From: Planococcus donghaensis
GTDB taxonomy: Bacteria; Bacillota; Bacilli; Bacillales_A; Planococcaceae
Length of the DNA stretch: 64,000 bases
Direction: 5' to 3'
Assembly (NCBI RefSeq): GCF_001687665.2
Contig: NZ_CP016543.2
Coordinates: 620,001 to 684,000, forward strand
Within the stretch, counting starts at the first letter, position 1, and each line of letters opens with the position of its first letter. The position numbers were made by a program, and so were the translations under genes. Below, in pieces: positions 21,982 to 30,260 of this stretch. The notes under the pieces were generated by a model. The model had not been told where the DNA came from. It did not search any database and worked only from the letters and a program-made list of their open reading frames with translations.

Positions 21982-23592
21982 ATGGGTACGATTGAACTAA
22001 AGACATGGGACTTCAATAAAACTGCGTTGGATAGTATCAAGAAAGAAGCTTACTTTGATTATCCAGTCGTTTACTTTTTGAACAATAATACCACTGTATA
22101 TATTGGGGAGACTGTTGCCTTTAAAAATCGGATGAAATCTCACTTAAGTAATATTGAGAGAAAGAAATTAGAAAAAATGACGCTCATCATTCATGAAAAG
22201 TTTCACCGATCAGCTACCTATAATATAGAAACAAAATTAATCAATTATTTTTTAGGCGATAATCGATACAAGCTGCAAAACAAGAGTCAAACGATGCAAA
22301 GTGTTATGCACAATTATCATGATAAAGAATTCTACGACATAAAAATTTTCAATGAGATTTGGACAGAACTGTTGAATAGGAACATGGTAAATAGCCCGGC
22401 TCATGTAATTGAAAATAAAGACATCTTTAAACTTTCTCCTTTTAAAGAACTGACGATGACCCAACTCGAGCTTAAAACAAAAATTATAGAAGTGTGTGAA
22501 GAACACATCGATGATGATGAAACGTTTGTCTTTATGGTTAAAGGTGAAGCGGGTGTTGGTAAAAGTGTGGTCTTAAGTTCCGTGTTCAATAGCATCCAGG
22601 AACGAGCGGCTGACAAAAATTCCAACCTCCATCAAACGAAGAATTACTTACTCGTCAACCATTCAGAAATGCTGAAAACGTATAAAAATATCGCAGCTAA
22701 TGTGAAGTTTCTTAAAAAGAATAACTTTGATAAGCCTACAAGTTTTATTAACAAGCAAAAGAAAGCTGCAGAAAAAGCGGACATTGTTTTAGTCGATGAA
22801 GCACATTTATTGCTGAGCAGAGCGGATGCGTTCAATGGCTTTAATGAGAACAATCAATTAGAAGAAATCATTAAACACAGCAAAGTCGTCATCGTTGTCT
22901 ATGATGAAAAACAAGTATTAAAACTGAAAAGTTATTGGGACGAAGAGCGACTCAAGAAAATAGTGTCAGACTATCAAAGAGGAGAGCCTTACGTTTTAAG
23001 AGAACAGTTCCGCATGGATGCTGGCGACGATGTTATCAACTGGATCGATAATTTTGTAGAGAAGCGAATTCTACAGCTGCCAAAAGATGAACTCTATGAT
23101 TTTCAAATATTCGACTCGGCCAAGGAAATGCATGATGCCATAGTGGAAAAGAATAAAGAACACGGCCTCTCCAGAGTGGTTTCGACATTCGATTATGAAC
23201 ATAAGAAAGATGGCGAGCAGTATTATATTAGAGAAGACAGTCTTGAGATTCCATGGAACTCAACCGACACTAAAAACACCTGGGCAGAAAAGCCGGAGAC
23301 AATCAAAGAAGCGGGGTCCATCTATACGATTCAAGGCTTCGACCTGAATTATGTAGGAGTGATTTTGGGGCCATCAGTTACATATGATGAACAGAATGGT
23401 TGCGTGAAGATCCTTACTGAAAAATATAGCGATACCGAAGCTTTCAGAGGAAAAGAAGGCATTGAGGATGTTGAAAGAGCGAAAGAGCAGATTATATTGA
23501 ATTCGATTAATGTGTTGATGAAGAGGGGGATAAAGGGGCTTTATGTTTTTGCTAGTGATGAGGGGTTAAGGGAGCGGCTTATAGCACTCTAA
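21982..23592 (+). CDS. GIY-YIG nuclease-like / DUF2075 ATPase fusion, candidate defence protein
   Basis: The 536-residue protein begins with a GIY-YIG-like module (residues 28-110: VVYFLNNNTTVYIGETVAFKNRMKSH). A DUF2075 superfamily-1 helicase-like ATPase follows, with Walker A GEAGVGKS at 188-195, Walker B VLVDEAH at 269-275, a Q-R motif REQFRMDAGDD at about 348-358 and a C-terminal SIYTIQGFDLNYVGVILG. This domain pair recurs in mobile regions of bacterial genomes and is suspected in phage defence, with no established mechanism. It opens an island of orphan genes and a reverse transcriptase locus. A short MITE-like repeat lies 41 bp after its stop. Confidence 0.85.
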   Translation: MGTIELKTWDFNKTALDSIKKEAYFDYPVVYFLNNNTTVYIGETVAFKNRMKSHLSNIERKKLEKMTLIIHEKFHRSATYNIETKLINYFLGDNRYKLQNKSQTMQSVMHNYHDKEFYDIKIFNEIWTELLNRNMVNSPAHVIENKDIFKLSPFKELTMTQLELKTKIIEVCEEHIDDDETFVFMVKGEAGVGKSVVLSSVFNSIQERAADKNSNLHQTKNYLLVNHSEMLKTYKNIAANVKFLKKNNFDKPTSFINKQKKAAEKADIVLVDEAHLLLSRADAFNGFNENNQLEEIIKHSKVVIVVYDEKQVLKLKSYWDEERLKKIVSDYQRGEPYVLREQFRMDAGDDVINWIDNFVEKRILQLPKDELYDFQIFDSAKEMHDAIVEKNKEHGLSRVVSTFDYEHKKDGEQYYIREDSLEIPWNSTDTKNTWAEKPETIKEAGSIYTIQGFDLNYVGVILGPSVTYDEQNGCVKILTEKYSDTEAFRGKEGIEDVERAKEQIILNSINVLMKRGIKGLYVFASDEGLRERLIAL

Positions 23593-23632
23593 GCAAAGCA
23601 TCCATAGGTCGAACAATATAAAATGGAATTGC

Positions 23633-23707
23633 CTCCTAGGAAAAGAAACAATTCTAAACGATTTTGACAATGCACTACGATTCATAATTGTGTCGCTCCC
23701 TAGGAAG
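23633..23707. mobile_element. MITE-like repeat, short copy 1
   Basis: This 75-bp copy has inverted ends. The left end is CTCCTAGGAAAAGAAACAATT, and the right end AATTGTGTCGCTCCCTAGGAAG is its imperfect complement (about 18 of 22 positions). The conserved left part AATTCTAAACGATTTTGACAATGCACTACGATT (written in two parts as AATTCTAAACG and ATTTTGACAATGCACTACG) is shared with the longer copies; the internal hairpin is missing. Confidence 0.7.
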
Positions 23708-23797
23708 CGATATCTACTGAGAAAGTTATGTGAATCACAAATCCTAAGTTGAATCGGACTTCACAAAATCTACAATTACAGAAGGAGCGGTATAGAA

Positions 23798-24019
23798 ATG
23801 TCAGAACTAAAAAAGTTCATGCCAAAGTTAGAGGATATGGAAGAATTCAAAGAAGCTGCTAATGAAGTAAGTAAGGCGTTTGGGGACTCAATAAGAAAAC
23901 ATCCTGAAAGAGCGTTAAGTATAGGAGGGGGCTTAGTGGGCCTCTATATCTTAAAGAACAAAAAAATAAAATTCAAACTAAAAAAAGGAGATTTAGATGT
24001 TGAATTCGAAACGGAATAA
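23798..24019 (+). CDS. Small protein with one hydrophobic segment, 73 aa
   Basis: The product MSELKKFMPKLEDMEEFKEA... has an acidic helix, then a Gly-rich short hydrophobic segment (ALSIGGGLVGLYILK, residues 46-60) and a basic then acidic tail (KIKFKLKKGDLDVEFETE). No family is recognised. AGAAGGAGCGG precedes the ATG. It lies in the accessory island between MITE-like repeats; its partner genes, if any, are not evident. Confidence 0.55.
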   Translation: MSELKKFMPKLEDMEEFKEAANEVSKAFGDSIRKHPERALSIGGGLVGLYILKNKKIKFKLKKGDLDVEFETE

Positions 24020-24164
24020 TTTTTTTGGAATATCGACTTTTGTGTAAATTATTTTGAATAGGTTTAATAAATAGATTTGATGAAAAATCACTCATTTAAT
24101 GTGTCGCTTCCAGAAAGTGACAGGCAATTAATATAAGTCTCCCCATTCAACTGGAGGACATCAA

Positions 24165-24707
24165 TTGAGCTTTAGTTGTTTTGGAGCGGAGGTAAGAGTT
24201 TTGGGAATATTTATTCAATGGCTACCTGCTGTTTCCGTAATAGTTGCGGCATTCGCTACTTTTGTTACTTACAGATCTTATTTAGCAAATCAACGTTTTG
24301 CAGAAGCTAATTATAAGCCGATATTGAGGGTGAAAAAAACAAGGGCATATCGAGACTTTTGGGGTGTTCTTTTCGAAAATGAATTAAATAGATATTGCTT
24401 AATCAAAACAGTCACTTTCACTGACGAAAGAGTAAAGTGCGAATATGCTGGACATATGGTTGTAACAGAGGACAATAGTATGTTTAACCGAAATTTAGCT
24501 TTAGAGCCTACAAAAGATGTTGGTCCTTTTGTTAAATTAATAGCTCAAAATAACGAAAAAATTATAGGTGAAATTGTGTTAGAAGTAGAAAGCTTCCTAG
24601 GACAAAAATATAAAATTACAACGCCTGAAATTATATTTGAAAACAAAGATATTAAGAATCAAAATAGAATGTGGCTAGAATTTTTAAAGGTAGAAAAAGT
24701 TAAATAA
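24165..24707 (+). CDS. Single-TM orphan protein, 180 aa
   Basis: The TTG start at 24165 is preceded by CTGGAGG at a spacing of eight. The product has one membrane helix at about 18-38 (WLPAVSVIVAAFATFVTYRSY) and a soluble domain of about 140 residues after it (FAEANYKPILRVKKTRAYRDFWGVLFENELNRYC). No family is recognised. Proteins with one N-terminal helix and a beta-rich domain like this are common orphans in islands. A MITE-like copy follows 16 bp after the stop. Confidence 0.55.
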   Translation: MSFSCFGAEVRVLGIFIQWLPAVSVIVAAFATFVTYRSYLANQRFAEANYKPILRVKKTRAYRDFWGVLFENELNRYCLIKTVTFTDERVKCEYAGHMVVTEDNSMFNRNLALEPTKDVGPFVKLIAQNNEKIIGEIVLEVESFLGQKYKITTPEIIFENKDIKNQNRMWLEFLKVEKVK

Positions 24708-24722
24708 ATCTTAAAAAGCGAA

Positions 24723-24874
24723 ACTGGGAAAGAAACAATTCTAAACGATTTTGACAATACACTACAATTTAAAATGTTATTCATAGGAAGTTCTCTGAAA
24801 TCAATGTTTTTAGATATAGCTATTCAGGATTATTTAGGAGTATAAATTGTTTGGGGAAGTTTCGTTTCCTGGGA
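24723..24874. mobile_element. MITE-like repeat, copy 2
   Basis: Left end CTGGGAAAGAAACAATTCT is followed by AAACGATTTTGACAATACAC and ACTACAATTT. The right end, near 24845-24874, contains AATTGTTTGGGG and TTTCCTGGG. The copy is about 152 bp, with a degenerate centre lacking a clear hairpin. Confidence 0.65.
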
Positions 24875-24884
24875 AATGAAACTT

Positions 24885-25026
24885 TTACGTCTTACAGGTT
24901 TGTGACGGTGCAGAAGCGAAGAGAGTATTAATCCAAGCTGAATCAATTATGGATCTTCAGACAGTGCCATCGGTGTTTTATTCGGATCCTATGTATGAGG
25001 CTTATAAGACGTTGGGGGCAAGGTAA
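24885..25026 (+). pseudogene. C-terminal gene fragment
   Basis: A frame without a start reads VLQVCDGAEAKRVLIQAESI and then MDLQTVPSVFYSDPMYEAYK-TLGAR before TAA 25024. It looks like the preserved C-terminus of a lost gene, cut off at the repeat element just upstream. The family is not recognised. Confidence 0.4.
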
Positions 25027-25093
25027 ATAAATGAAAGATAAGAAGCGTTCAATTTGATTGAGTTCTTCTTTTGAAAAATAAGGAGGGGATAAT

Positions 25094-26098
25094 ATGAAAA
25101 AGTTTCTTTACTATCCAGGTTTTGAAATAGAAGATGATGAGTGGCTAAAGTTTGCTTTACTATACATGGAAAATGTAAATACAATCGTTCCAGAGTACGC
25201 GTCAATAAAAGAGCGATCAGATACAAAAATAATTAAGAAATATACTGATTTATTGGATGTATACCATCCTAAGTACGATGAAGGGAAACAATCTTCAATT
25301 GAGGTAATGGAAATTATAGATAGATTTTTCACTTCGAAAATTTATACATCCGAGAAAAAAATGTTAGATACATGGGAATTAAAAGAGTTACAAACAGTAG
25401 AATTATATAGAGGGAAATATAGTCATGATTTTGAAGATTATTGTTTGGAAAAAAGTATAGCCACTAAAACTCACAATGGTATTTTAATTTCCAAAGAATT
25501 ATCGCTAGCCTACATGAGTATTTTTGCACATAGCATAGGTGATAGAAACGGAATGTCGATTATTACCGATGTTAAAGACCAGCAAAGGCTCACTTTATTA
25601 AATGATCATACCCAGAGTTACAATTCTGAATTAGTTAAATTAAACACATTAAAAAGTATTTTAAACATTAATATTCCGGCTCATTTAAAAGATGTGCCCC
25701 TTTCCGACATAATTAGTTTACGTAATAAAGAAGATTTTCAAGCGAAATTAAAAGCATTTAATAAAGCATTAAACGATTTTACAAGCAGTACAGATCAGAA
25801 TCTTTCGGAAGATAATTATAAAGATTTTTTAGATTGTTTATATGACGAAACTAATAACTTGAAAAGCATGGTCAAAGCACATTTACCAGAAATAATATCT
25901 TTTAATCTGTATATAGGATTAACAATATCTAATTCAGCGAGTAAATCTGAACTTCTTCAGAACATAGTTGGCGCAAGTCCCCTTCTTTTTAATTCAATGA
26001 GAGATGTATACAAAGTTTATAGAAATGAAATCCCTAATAATTTAGCTCCTAGATATTTAACTGATTTAAGTAATTTAGGCAGAATTGCTATAACTTAA
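25094..26098 (+). CDS. Unknown 334-aa island protein, weakly DUF6236-like
   Basis: The product starts MKKFLYYPGFEIEDDEWLKFALLYMENVNTIVPE, a pattern seen in uncharacterised phage or island proteins grouped as DUF6236; this link is tentative. The rest is largely helical with no membrane segment until a mildly hydrophobic stretch at about 270-290 (AHLPEIISFNLYIGLTISN). AT content is higher than in the flanking chromosomal genes. AAGGAGGGG precedes the ATG. A MITE-like copy follows 14 bp after the stop. The function is unknown; the neighbours suggest a defence-type island. Confidence 0.6.
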   Translation: MKKFLYYPGFEIEDDEWLKFALLYMENVNTIVPEYASIKERSDTKIIKKYTDLLDVYHPKYDEGKQSSIEVMEIIDRFFTSKIYTSEKKMLDTWELKELQTVELYRGKYSHDFEDYCLEKSIATKTHNGILISKELSLAYMSIFAHSIGDRNGMSIITDVKDQQRLTLLNDHTQSYNSELVKLNTLKSILNINIPAHLKDVPLSDIISLRNKEDFQAKLKAFNKALNDFTSSTDQNLSEDNYKDFLDCLYDETNNLKSMVKAHLPEIISFNLYIGLTISNSASKSELLQNIVGASPLLFNSMRDVYKVYRNEIPNNLAPRYLTDLSNLGRIAIT

Positions 26099-26112
26099 AA
26101 GTATTTAAGAGT

Positions 26113-26272
26113 CGCGTACCTGAGAGAGAAAAAATTCTAAAAGATATTGACAATACACTACAATTCATACTGTATGCATAGCCATGCCCGATACATCAAT
26201 ATTCTGATTGTGATTTCTCTTTTTATTCATTAACATAAGTTGTTTTGGAGTTGTATGGTTCCCACGGAAGCG
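26113..26272. mobile_element. MITE-like repeat, copy 3
   Basis: It contains AAAATTCTAAAAGATATTGA and CAATACACTACAATTCATAC near the left end, and CATAGCCATGCCCGATACAT in place of the hairpin arm. The right end is near CCCACGGAAGCG. Length is about 160 bp and it is more diverged than its relatives. Confidence 0.6.
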
Positions 26273-26289
26273 AATTTATATTTCAAGAA

Positions 26290-26736
26290 GCCAAGTATCA
26301 GGCTATCAGGCGTGCTGCGTGCATCTGTCGCCAAAGTCCATGTCCACGATTGAAAGAAGATTCTCGATGACTTTAAACCGGTCTACCGAGCAGTGAGCCG
26401 AGAACTAGGCAGAAAAGCGTTGAAAGTATTTGTCGACAAGTGGAAAATGGCCTACACCAAAGTGATGGGGTAATTGGAAGTGAAACTCAGTATCTTCATA
26501 TTCTATGGCTTTTTAAAATCTATTTGGCGAAGTACCTACTCGACGAATCTCATCGAGTCATTTAACAAGAACGTGAAGAAAAACAGCAAGCGCAAGGAGC
26601 AATTTCCGAACGAAGATTTCTTGGATCGCTTCCTAGTTTCCCAGATCGAAATATACAACTAGAACATCTCTGCTCGCAGCCATATTGGATTCGATCAAGC
26701 TCGCGCAGAGCCGGCTCAGATGTTCAATCAGGCTTA
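26290..26736 (+). pseudogene. IS256-family transposase remnant
   Basis: Broken frames encode the C-terminal part of an IS256-type (MULE-like) transposase. One part reads DDFKPVYRAVSRELGRKALK then KWKMAYTKVMG. The next reads STYSTNLIESFNKNVKKNSK, then RKEQFPNEDFLDRFLVSQIE and HIGFDQARAEPAQMFNQA, separated by stops. The N-terminal catalytic half is absent. Downstream AT-rich sequence to about 26800 could include the old right end. It shows past transposition next to the RT locus. Confidence 0.8.
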
Positions 26737-26822
26737 ATGAAAATACATAAAAGAAAAGATTTTTACTTATTTACACATAATTCTTGACGGACTCTTGTAA
26801 AAGTTACTTTATATAAAATAAT

Positions 26823-26851
26823 TTGATAATTCTGTAACTTAAAACTATAAT
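26823..26851 (+). promoter_or_regulatory. Strong SigA promoter of the RT-locus RNA
   Basis: TTGATA (26823-26828), a 17-base spacer and TATAAT (26846-26851) form a near-perfect promoter. Initiation is expected near 26857-26859, which is exactly the base of the structured RNA. Confidence 0.85.
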
Positions 26852-26856
26852 TAAAG

Positions 26857-26978
26857 TTGGCCCCCTATCCGATCTTTAAAGCGATTTAAAGATAACCTAA
26901 CCGCTTTGTTACATGCCAAGTCATGTAGATTCGTTACTTTTACGAATCTTAATCTTCCGTTAACCAATTGGGGGCCAT
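26857..26978 (+). ncRNA. Structured RNA upstream of the SLATT-RT operon
   Basis: An outer stem TGGCCCCC (26858-26865) pairs perfectly with GGGGGCCA (26970-26977). Inside are three hairpins. The first is ATCTTTAAA/TTTAAAGAT with a GCGA tetraloop (26872-26893). The second is ACATG/CATGT (26911-26926). The third is AGATTCGT/ACGAATCT with a seven-base loop (26927-26949). The linker between hairpins 1 and 2 holds AACCTAACC. No coding frame spans it. It ends ten bases before the ribosome site of the next gene. It is probably the template or co-factor RNA of the reverse transcriptase. Confidence 0.8.
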
Positions 26979-26996
26979 TTAAATTGGAGGGAAACT

Positions 26997-27581
26997 ATGG
27001 ATAATTTAAATAATGATATTATAAAATACAGAGATAATAGAGTTTGGCAAACAAAAAAGATAAGAATGAACGCAGAAGAGAGAATGAAAAATAATAGTAG
27101 TTTTAATAATTTTGTTTTGAATTACTATACATTTTGGTTACTCACTGCTTCAATCTTTCAATTAGTGGACTCTAATACTTCTCAAGAAATTTATGTCTTA
27201 ATAGCCTCTATCGCTGTTTTTGGTTTTGCAATTTATTCTTCTACTGCTGATTATAAAGGGAAAGCTCTACAATATAAAGATTCCTACACACAATTAGCAC
27301 ATATTGAAAATGATTTAGATAACTTATTGTTAAGAGAGTCTATTTCTAAAGAAGAAAAAGCAAAAGAGTTTTTTCTTATTAAGCAACGTTATATTAGTGA
27401 GTTAGGAAAACATGATAATCAAACAAAAAAAGACTATATTTTATTTAATAAAAATGAAGAAAAAACTGGAAAAAGTACTAGCGCATACAAACGGGTGATT
27501 TTTTATATTAATTTATATAAAGGTGTTATAGTAATTTTTCCAATTCTTATCTTTTCAATTCTTCAATTGGGAGTGTTATAA
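26997..27581 (+). CDS. SLATT-type membrane effector linked to a reverse transcriptase
   Basis: This 194-residue protein has a charged N-terminal helix (1-35), two close membrane helices (about 40-57 and 64-82), a long cytoplasmic helical region (about 85-165) and a third hydrophobic helix at 168-192. The two-helix hairpin with flanking charged helices is typical of SLATT domains, predicted pore-forming effectors in conflict systems. One SLATT class (SLATT_5, from memory) is found next to reverse transcriptases, as here. Its stop TAA shares one base with the RT start (TAATG), so translation is coupled. TGGAGGG precedes the start. It is probably a membrane-disrupting toxin released on infection; this is inference. 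Confidence 0.72.
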   Translation: MDNLNNDIIKYRDNRVWQTKKIRMNAEERMKNNSSFNNFVLNYYTFWLLTASIFQLVDSNTSQEIYVLIASIAVFGFAIYSSTADYKGKALQYKDSYTQLAHIENDLDNLLLRESISKEEKAKEFFLIKQRYISELGKHDNQTKKDYILFNKNEEKTGKSTSAYKRVIFYINLYKGVIVIFPILIFSILQLGVL

Positions 27582-28945
27582 TGTCAGCCTCTTCAGAGTT
27601 TAATAAAAAATACTCTATAAAAGGACTAAATGAAGTATTTGAATCGTATATACATAAAAATACAGCAATAGGGATAGACAATATTCGTTACACTTCATTC
27701 AAGAATAACCTTGAACATGAAATTTCTTTAGTAAATAAAAAAGTGAAATCTGGGGATTATAAATTTACTAGATACAAAGAGAAGTTAATTTTAAAAAGTC
27801 GATACAGTATTCCCCGTGTGATCTCAATTCCTACCATAAGAGATAAGATGGTTTTAAAAGCTTTGCAGTTAACACTTCAAAAGACCTATAATAATGAGAG
27901 TCAAAGATTACCGCAAACTTGTATAGATATAATAATTCCTCAACTTACAGAATATAATATGTTTATTAAAATCGATATTGCTAATTTTTTTGGGAATTTA
28001 AACCATAAGCTTTTGGTGGACAAATTGCAAACGAAAATTAAGAAACATGAGATTCTCAGATTAGTCAAAAATGCAATAATAACTGAAACTAAAGGTCAGA
28101 TATCTAATGCGGATACACAAATCACAAGAGGAGTACCTCAAGGATTGTCTATATCTAATATACTTGCACATATTTATATGAGAGATTTAGATACTAAGTA
28201 TGAGAATCGTGCTAATGTCTTTTATATAAGATATGTTGACGATATTTTGGTATTTTGTAAAGAACAAGATAGTGAAAATCTTTTAAAAGAAATTATATAT
28301 GACATTGAGGGGCAACATGCTTTACCCATTAATAAAGAAAAAACTCATTCGGGTTACTTGATCGATGGATTTGATTTTCTGGGATATAACTTTAAAGATT
28401 TAGGAAAAAAAATCGAAATAAATGTAAAAAAATCGAACCAAATTAAGTTTGAACAATCTATTGTAGATATGTTCACAAATTTTAAAAGAAACATAAAAAT
28501 GTCACCAGAGCAATTTGTCTTTTTGATGAATGTAAAGATTACTGGAACAATTAGTAAAAAAATAAGTGGTAACAGTAATAAGGAATATACATATGGATGG
28601 ATATTTTATTTTTCAAAAATTAACAATACTAAGTATCTTTATCATTTAGATTGGTTAATAAAGAAAATGTTGAAAAATACTAAAAAGTGTAAAGAAATTA
28701 ATCCGGAAAACATCAAAACCTTTGTGAAAACGTATTATGAAGTTAAGTATAATTTCAATGAAAGTACATATATTCATAGACCAGATGATTTAAAAGAGAG
28801 CAGAAAAAGGGATATATTATTAAACATATTTCATGTACCTGAACAAAAATTAAAAACTATTGATGATATAGATTTTCAATTTGAGAAATTAGTATTAAAT
28901 TTTATAAAAGATCAAGAAAGTGAAATTCAAAAAATTAAGTCATAA
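27581..28945 (+). CDS. Defence-type reverse transcriptase (UG/DRT-like)
   Basis: The 454-residue protein carries the RT core. RT2-type RYSIPRVISIPTIRDKMVLK is at 74-93, and motif A FIKIDIANFFGNLNH with D132 follows. Motif B is TRGVPQGLSISNILA (182-196), and the catalytic YVDD is at 218-221 in IRYVDDILVFC. FDFLGYNF (264-271) marks the palm-thumb border. The retron-type VTG motif is absent and there is no maturase or endonuclease domain, so it is neither a retron nor a complete group II intron protein. A C-terminal region of about 170 residues is helical and unrecognised. With the SLATT gene and structured RNA upstream it fits defence-associated RTs, perhaps class UG10. The locus is strongly AT-rich. 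Confidence 0.9.
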   Translation: MSASSEFNKKYSIKGLNEVFESYIHKNTAIGIDNIRYTSFKNNLEHEISLVNKKVKSGDYKFTRYKEKLILKSRYSIPRVISIPTIRDKMVLKALQLTLQKTYNNESQRLPQTCIDIIIPQLTEYNMFIKIDIANFFGNLNHKLLVDKLQTKIKKHEILRLVKNAIITETKGQISNADTQITRGVPQGLSISNILAHIYMRDLDTKYENRANVFYIRYVDDILVFCKEQDSENLLKEIIYDIEGQHALPINKEKTHSGYLIDGFDFLGYNFKDLGKKIEINVKKSNQIKFEQSIVDMFTNFKRNIKMSPEQFVFLMNVKITGTISKKISGNSNKEYTYGWIFYFSKINNTKYLYHLDWLIKKMLKNTKKCKEINPENIKTFVKTYYEVKYNFNESTYIHRPDDLKESRKRDILLNIFHVPEQKLKTIDDIDFQFEKLVLNFIKDQESEIQKIKS

Positions 28946-28997
28946 AAATTTTGTTTCTCTGCTTTAAAACAATTCGATTAAATCGATTTAGAAAATT

Positions 28998-29141
28998 GCG
29001 CTCCTTTGCAAGGGGGGATATTCTGGAATTTCATGATAATTTATATTCTATTCAAGCCATACTTGTTGCAATAATATTGCGAGTGTGGTTTTTGATTTTA
29101 TTCATCTTTATGTACTATGTAGAAATTGTGCTGCACACAGG
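28998..29141. mobile_element. MITE-like repeat, copy 4a (degenerate)
   Basis: It starts at GCGCTCCTTTGCAAGG and contains CATACTTGTTGCAATAATAT, then TGCGAGTGTGG and AAATTGTGCTGCACACAGG at the right end. It is directly followed by a second copy at 29151, about 153 bp further on, as a tandem pair. Confidence 0.55.
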
Positions 29142-29150
29142 TGTAAAAAC

Positions 29151-29306
29151 GCGCCCTTGGGAAAGAAACAATTCTAAACGATTTCGACAATACACAACAA
29201 TTTATATCACATACATTGCTGCATACCCTGCATCTATGTTAAGGGGACGACTTTTTCATATTATTCATCTTTATAAATTGTGTGAAAATTGTTCTGCTCC
29301 CTGCAA
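29151..29306. mobile_element. MITE-like repeat, copy 4b
   Basis: It starts GCGCCCTTGGGAAAGAAACA, continues with ATTCTAAACGATTTCGACAA, and ends with AAAATTGTTCTGCTCCCTGC. It has the full-length layout, though the central hairpin is weak. Confidence 0.7.
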
Positions 29307-29386
29307 CGAAATATAATATTAACGAGCGCTTGATAACCGGCTCCTATATAATGGTGAAAAGTCTTTGGATAGGAGTGGAACTTCTT

Positions 29387-29977
29387 ATGGAGATGATTCT
29401 TGTAATCTGTATCGGCCTGGCTTTAAGCGCAACAGTCGGGTTCCGGATTTTTACGCCGTTATTTATAACCGGTGTTTTTGAACGGGCAGACTAGATTACC
29501 GTGTCAGAAGGATTTAGCTGGCTCGGCAGCACCCCTGCGTTGATTGCTTTCGGAGCGGCAATCGTATTTGAAGTAGCGGTTAATTATATTCCAGCTGTCG
29601 GGTCGATGATGAAACTTATTGCCACACCGATCGCGGCACTTGCGGGTATCCTGCTGACAGCGTCCTTCATCGGAGATATGAATCCGCTGCTAGAATGGAG
29701 CATCGCCATTATTGGTGGAGGTCGAGTTGCCACGGCATCACATACTGTGGTGACTGCTGTTAAAGGGGTAAGCGAAACCGCGCTGCTCAGTCCTGCTGTC
29801 GCCGTTGCAGAAGATGTAACTGCAACGACAGTACCGATTGCCATTTTCCTGATTCCGGTGCTGGCCATTTTCCTGATTCCGGTGCTGGCCATTTTTTTTG
29901 TTTTGCTGATTCCACTGCTGATTTTCATTTATTACCCTAAGCGACAACGACGGAAGAATAATCATAATACTGTTTAA
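29387..29977 (+). pseudogene. DUF4126 membrane protein broken by an in-frame amber stop
   Basis: The frame from ATG 29387 reads MEMILVICIGLALSATVGFR...FERAD, then TAG (29492-29494), then continues in the same frame ITVSEGFSWLGSTPALIAFG to 29977. Both parts together match the DUF4126 family (four to five membrane helices, ATPIAALAGILLTASFI, GGGRVATASHT). The first part alone has 35 residues, so the gene is probably inactive unless the stop is read through or translation restarts at GTG 29501. A 24-bp direct duplication near the end repeats AIFLIPVL. The fit to the family is good in both halves. Confidence 0.75.
29844..29892 (+). repeat. 24-bp tandem duplication inside the DUF4126 gene
   Basis: CATTTTCCTGATTCCGGTGC followed by TGGC is present twice in a row, adding eight residues (LAIFLIPV) to a membrane helix region. 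It looks like recent slippage. Confidence 0.8.
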
Positions 29978-30001
29978 GCCTATATGAGGAACTTAATAAA
30001 T

Positions 30002-30160
30002 CGCACTCCTAGGAAAGAAAAATTCTAAACAATTTTGACAATATACTACAATTTATATTCCATACATTGCCACACCCACTGCATCAACATTGCGGGTGTG
30101 GCTTTCTATTATATTCATTCGTGTAAATTGTGTTTAAATTGTTTGCGACATAGGAAACTG
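30002..30160. mobile_element. MITE-like repeat, copy 5 (best full-length copy)
   Basis: The left end CGCACTCCTAGGAAAGAAAA is followed by ATTCTAAACAATTTTGACAA and TATACTACAATTTATATTCC. A hairpin CCACACCC/GGGTGTGG (30070-30101) with a T-rich tail follows. The right end AAATTGTTTGCGACATAGGA is the imperfect inverse of the left end. Length is about 158 bp. Confidence 0.75.
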
Positions 30161-30204
30161 TAACCGATGAAATTAACTCAAATAGAATAATTCAGGTAAA
30201 AATA

Positions 30205-30251
30205 AAAAAGCTATCCCATAAAGTCAGTAAATGACTTCGGGATAGCTTTTT
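30205..30251. terminator. Bidirectional terminator
   Basis: AAAAAGCTATCCC pairs with GGGATAGCTTTTT around an inner TCA/TGA stem. It ends the peroxiredoxin gene on the minus strand. Confidence 0.82.
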
Positions 30252-30260
30252 CCAATTAAC

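Noticed and set aside
26857..28945. Retron
   Set aside because: The outer stem resembles a1/a2 repeats, but there is no long msd-type hairpin, and the RT has FLGY in place of the retron VTG motif.
28951..29316. Open frame of 121 codons
   Set aside because: It lies across two copies of the MITE-like repeat and shows no protein-like composition or ribosome site.
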